Assembly: GCA_964518765.1 (NCBI GenBank)
Contig: CAZFJC010000014.1
Location: 1 to 64,000 of the forward strand
DNA length: 64,000 bases
Direction: 5' to 3'
Source: CAZPNX01 sp964518765
GTDB taxonomy: Bacteria > Edwardsbacteria > AC1 > EtOH8
Shown one piece after another: positions 61,623 through 64,000 of the stretch; positions within the stretch are counted from its first letter, which is position 1; every line of letters begins with the position of its first letter. The translations under genes were made by a program, and so were the position numbers. The notes below the pieces were generated by a model. It was not told where the DNA came from. It saw only the letters and a program-made list of their open reading frames with translations, and searched no databases.

Positions 61623-61961
61623 CTATCGGCTGGTCCAGCGGGTGTAGGTCCAGCCGGCAAAGATGGCGATGATCCCGGCCAGGAAGATGCCGGCCGCCTC
61701 CAGGCTCCGGCTCTGGCAGATCTGCATCAGCTGGTCGGTGCGCGAGGGGTCCAGCCTGGGGTAGATGGCCAGGGGCAGGAAATGGAACAGGGCCGCCAGG
61801 GCCAGGAACACCGCCCCGACGATGGGCAGGGTCCAGATGAATGATTTCCGGCGGATGACGCCCAGAAGCCTTCTTAGGATCCGCCCATAGAGGAACAGGG
61901 CCATGCAGAACATGGCCACCGCCAGGGCGAACAGCAGCTCGGCCGGTATGGAGATCTCCAT
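61623..61961 (-). CDS. Small membrane protein, three predicted helices
   Basis: I do not recognise this family. The 112-residue protein has membrane segments at about 8-25, 43-66 and 88-106, with a basic loop (RRLLGVIRRKS) on the presumed cytoplasmic side. It is the last gene of the group that also holds a second small membrane protein and the Roadblock-like gene, so a shared function is likely but not defined. Confidence 0.7.
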   Translation of the reverse strand: MEISIPAELLFALAVAMFCMALFLYGRILRRLLGVIRRKSFIWTLPIVGAVFLALAALFHFLPLAIYPRLDPSRTDQLMQICQSRSLEAAGIFLAGIIAIFAGWTYTRWTSR

Positions 61962-62029
61962 CTATCTATCCTCCGTTTTTTACTATAAGAAGCTAGTACC
62001 AAACCTATTTTGAAGGGATTGGCGCGCCA

Positions 62030-62431
62030 TCATTTGCGGGCCGGCTGGACCGCCGCAGTCTGCCCCGTGCCTGGTTTGGGGATAGGTTTCTTGGACGGGG
62101 TCACCACCTGCTTGAACTTAAGCGCCCCCAAAAGAGACAGGGCCCCCGACAGCAGGAAGAAGAGGTAGGCCACCCAGGACTGCATGACGTTCAGCTTCAC
62201 CTGGCTGGCGTAGGCCAGTATCTGGATGACGGCGTAGACCAGGATCCCCGAGGGGGCGAAGATCATGAACTGCCAGTTGGTCTTCTTGCGCAGCACCAGC
62301 TCGTATTTCCGGGCGATCAGCCCGAACAGGACGCAGGTCACCCACAGCAGAATGCTGCCGGCCACCGACACCAGGTTGGTGACGGTGACGTACCACAGGT
62401 ACTCGTCGGGGTAAAGTAGCTGCTGGAACAT
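62030..62431 (-). CDS. Small membrane protein, four predicted helices
   Basis: I do not recognise this family. The 133-residue protein has membrane segments at about 17-40, 55-75 and 83-105 with a possible fourth at the border, and a Pro/Lys-rich C-terminal tail (PSKKPIPKPGTG). The ATG at 62431 is selected by GGAGG 6 bases before it. It was probably joined to the Roadblock-like gene before the insertion at 62457-62891. Confidence 0.72.
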   Translation of the reverse strand: MFQQLLYPDEYLWYVTVTNLVSVAGSILLWVTCVLFGLIARKYELVLRKKTNWQFMIFAPSGILVYAVIQILAYASQVKLNVMQSWVAYLFFLLSGALSLLGALKFKQVVTPSKKPIPKPGTGQTAAVQPARK

Positions 62432-62456
62432 CTGGGCCTCCAAATCAGAAGTCAAA

Positions 62457-62478
62457 AGGCAGAAGGCAGAAAAATGCG
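62457..62478. repeat. Left inverted-repeat flank of the four-helix-bundle gene
   Basis: GCAGAAGGCAGAAA lies within this stretch and matches 13 of 14 bases with the reverse complement of the right flank (62870-62891). The arms bracket the gene on both sides. Confidence 0.55.
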
Positions 62479-62487
62479 CCCTGGCAT

Positions 62488-62835
62488 CTATTTCTCTTGC
62501 TTTGCCTTCTTGATTATGGTTACGAAGATTGCGACCAATTCTTCGGTCTCCTCCAGGGCTTTCTCGACCTTGTCTCCGACCAGAATCCCGCTCTCCTTCA
62601 TGAGCTCCAACCAGTAGCTTGATTCGTCCAGCTCCTGAAGGGCTACATTAGCCTTGGCGGCATATTCATCCTTGGACCTGGCCCTCAATGCTTCCCGGTA
62701 ATTTGCCCCAACGCTGGTGGCAGATCTTAGCAGCTGTTTACCGATGACTTGGGCAACCGTCCTCTTGGGAAGCTGCCCGTATATTTCGATTATCAGAAGC
62801 GAGAAGTTCTTGGTCCGGGTCCTGAGATCTATCAT
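62488..62835 (-). CDS. Four-helix-bundle protein (23S rRNA intervening-sequence type)
   Basis: This 115-residue protein has the family landmarks ATSVGANYREALRARSKDEYAAKANVALQELDESSYWLELM, here given by its ends: ATSVGANYREA and ELDESSYWLEL. It belongs to the S23-like four-helix-bundle family, first met in intervening sequences of 23S rRNA genes and often scattered elsewhere. Function is unknown. Base composition is less GC-rich than the neighbours and inverted repeats flank it, so it looks like a small mobile cassette. Confidence 0.9.
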   Translation of the reverse strand: MIDLRTRTKNFSLLIIEIYGQLPKRTVAQVIGKQLLRSATSVGANYREALRARSKDEYAAKANVALQELDESSYWLELMKESGILVGDKVEKALEETEELVAIFVTIIKKAKQEK

Positions 62836-62869
62836 CGTTCGGCCTAATCAACGATGCCGCTCTTTCTAG

Positions 62870-62891
62870 CTTCTGCTTTCTGCTTTCTGCG
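62870..62891. repeat. Right inverted-repeat flank of the four-helix-bundle gene
   Basis: CTTCTGCTTTCTGCTTTCTGCG has three CTTTCTG-like units and is the inverted partner of 62457-62478. It abuts the stop codon of the Roadblock-like gene. Confidence 0.55.
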
Positions 62892-63632
62892 TTATTTGAG
62901 AAGCGTCATCATCTTGTCGGCCATCTGTTTGGCGGCCGAGGGCCCGATGATCATGGCGGCGTCTTTCTGCAGGGCGTAGCAGAACTTCATGGCTGCGTCG
63001 CGCGAGAGCTTGGCCGGGTTGATCTTGTGGTCGGCGTATTGGTTCTCGTAGATGGTTGACCCCAGCTCGCCCAGTGCCTCCTCGGCCAGGGCCAGCACCT
63101 TCTCCAGGATGGACCCGTCGACCATGGCCGGCGGCGCCGGGGCGGGCCGGGGTGGGGGGGCGGCCGCCGGGGCCGGCGGCGGCGCGGGTGCGGTAGCCGT
63201 GGGTTTGGCGGCCGTGGCCTGGGCCACCGGGGCTGTCGCCGGCTTGGGCTGGGCGGCGGGCGCCGGGGCCGATGGCTTGGGGGCCGGTGCCAGGGTCGCC
63301 AGGAGCTTGATCTCCTGCAGGGCGCCGTTCAGGGCGGCGTCGATGACCGCCGGATCCACCGTCAGGTCGGCCAGCACATTGAGGTATCCTTTTTCGGTCC
63401 GCCGGATGAAGAGCCGGGAGCCTCCGGTGTTCACCAGCAGCTTGGCCACATTGAACTGGGCCACTTGGGCCAGGGCCTCCAGGGTCTGCGACAGCACCAT
63501 CACCGAGCGTTGGGCGTTCTCCTGGTTGAAGCCCTTGGAGAGGGTCTGGGCGATGAAGCTGTTGTCGTCGCCCACGAAGAAGCTGCCGGTGACCCCGGGC
63601 AGGCCGGAGAGCCTGATCAATATCTCTTCCAT
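62892..63632 (-). CDS. Roadblock/LC7-like protein with Pro/Ala-rich linker
   Basis: The 246-residue protein has an N-terminal alpha/beta domain (1-112) with the look of a Roadblock/LC7 fold (LSGLPGVTGSFFVGDDNSFI, LLVNTGGSRLFIRRTEKGYL), a flexible Pro/Ala linker (114-169) and a helical C-terminal domain (171-246). Roadblock proteins such as MglB control small GTPases in polarity and motility; no GTPase gene is in the window. It starts 3 bases after its upstream partner. The Roadblock call is by pattern and needs a profile search. Confidence 0.75.
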   Translation of the reverse strand: MEEILIRLSGLPGVTGSFFVGDDNSFIAQTLSKGFNQENAQRSVMVLSQTLEALAQVAQFNVAKLLVNTGGSRLFIRRTEKGYLNVLADLTVDPAVIDAALNGALQEIKLLATLAPAPKPSAPAPAAQPKPATAPVAQATAAKPTATAPAPPPAPAAAPPPRPAPAPPAMVDGSILEKVLALAEEALGELGSTIYENQYADHKINPAKLSRDAAMKFCYALQKDAAMIIGPSAAKQMADKMMTLLK

Positions 63633-63635
63633 GGC

Positions 63636-63992
63636 CTAGTGCTTCTCCGCCGCCAGGCGGGAGATGACCGCCTGGAATTTCTGTTTAACCTCGACGAACC
63701 CCAAGGTGGCGATGGCCTTCTTGCAGGTCAGGTTGACCAGCTTCTCGAAGGAGTCGCCCACCTCCTTCTTAGAGATGTCGGTCTTGACCCCGGACCTGAT
63801 GGCCACCATCCCCGGCCCTGCCTCCACCATCTTGGCCAGACGGCCGCCGGGATCGACGTTCTTCAGCTCGGCCTCCAGCATCTGCCGCCACTCCTCGGCC
63901 TTGTCGCCCTTGGCCCCGAAGGCCTCCAGCAGCAGGTTCAAGAGATTCACCTTCTGCTTTAAAAGCTCCTCGGCCTCCGAGATCTCGGCCAT
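63636..63992 (-). CDS. Hypothetical 118-residue protein, partner of Roadblock-like gene
   Basis: I do not recognise this family. The protein starts with a Leu-rich helix of coiled-coil type (EAEELLKQKVNLLNLLLEAF) and ends with a helical section (FEKLVNLTCKKAIATLGFVE). No signal peptide or membrane segment is seen. AGGG lies 4 bases before the ATG at 63992, but only 8 bases of the window remain, so an upstream extension cannot be excluded. The 3-base gap to the Roadblock-like gene implies co-expression. Confidence 0.7.
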   Translation of the reverse strand: MAEISEAEELLKQKVNLLNLLLEAFGAKGDKAEEWRQMLEAELKNVDPGGRLAKMVEAGPGMVAIRSGVKTDISKKEVGDSFEKLVNLTCKKAIATLGFVEVKQKFQAVISRLAAEKH

Positions 63993-64000
63993 CTTGCCCT

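Noticed and set aside
62488..62835. 23S rRNA gene with intervening sequence
   Set aside because: No rRNA sequence flanks the four-helix-bundle gene; neighbours are protein genes.

Overview
The window is a GC-rich bacterial chromosome segment, almost fully coding (57 protein genes listed). It carries standard bacterial housekeeping genes (ffh-rpsP-khpA-rimM-trmD-rplS-rnhB-yraN-comM, ftsY, smc, nusB, fmt, rsmB, nadD). It also carries the surface signature of the FCB superphylum and related candidate phyla: TonB-type receptors with an N-terminal carboxypeptidase-regulatory-like domain, a PorV/UPF0164-like barrel, and secreted proteins ending in a RPNP...G.Y.Y.L...K C-terminal sorting domain. I read it as an uncultured, Gram-negative lineage of that type (Edwardsbacteria, Eisenbacteria, WOR-3 and Zixibacteria are candidates). 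I cannot fix the phylum without a marker-gene tree.

Layout. 1-1615: end of a secreted sorting-domain protein. 1677-6775: a cyclic-nucleotide signalling group (class III cyclase-AAA-TPR protein and two single-domain cNMP-binding proteins), then a PHP phosphoesterase (6738-7526). 7611-13353: a TetR-controlled efflux operon with the order of E. coli cecR-ybhGFSR. 13410-16607: a large membrane protein fusing a PqqD-like domain, an intact site-2 (M50) protease core and two cNMP-binding domains. 16615-24971: nadD, a TPR secretory protein and the ribosome/SRP maturation operon. 24972-28354: repeat-rich stretch around an oxygen/NO detoxification group (ferritin, flavodiiron FprA, a rubredoxin missed by size cut-offs, flavin reductase). 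28351-36572: rpe, two PASTA membrane proteins, rsmB, DUF116, fmt, a flippase-like protein, a glycosyltransferase and a phosphoesterase. 36569-40660: nusB and the riboflavin operon ribD-ribE-ribBA-ribH under an FMN riboswitch with a well-placed promoter and terminator. 40657-46136: ftsY, a CorA-type channel, smc. 46286-61411: a 15-kb cell-surface block with two TonB-type receptors, a PorV-like barrel, a 1056-residue secreted protein, a PEGA/beta-propeller lipoprotein and two paralogous secreted proteins that share a 456-base identical internal segment and the same promoter design. 61623-63992: two small membrane proteins, a Roadblock/LC7-like protein and a partner, interrupted by a four-helix-bundle gene with inverted-repeat flanks.

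How the parts connect. The cyclase and four cNMP-binding domains spread over three proteins suggest local cAMP signalling that may reach regulated intramembrane proteolysis. The detox genes form an electron chain: NAD(P)H, flavin reductase, rubredoxin, flavodiiron protein, O2 or NO. The surface block looks like a secretion/uptake unit whose exported proteins are anchored through the C-terminal sorting domain. No rRNA, tRNA, CRISPR array, transposase or prophage gene was seen. The only non-coding stretch over 300 bases is 24972-25537.
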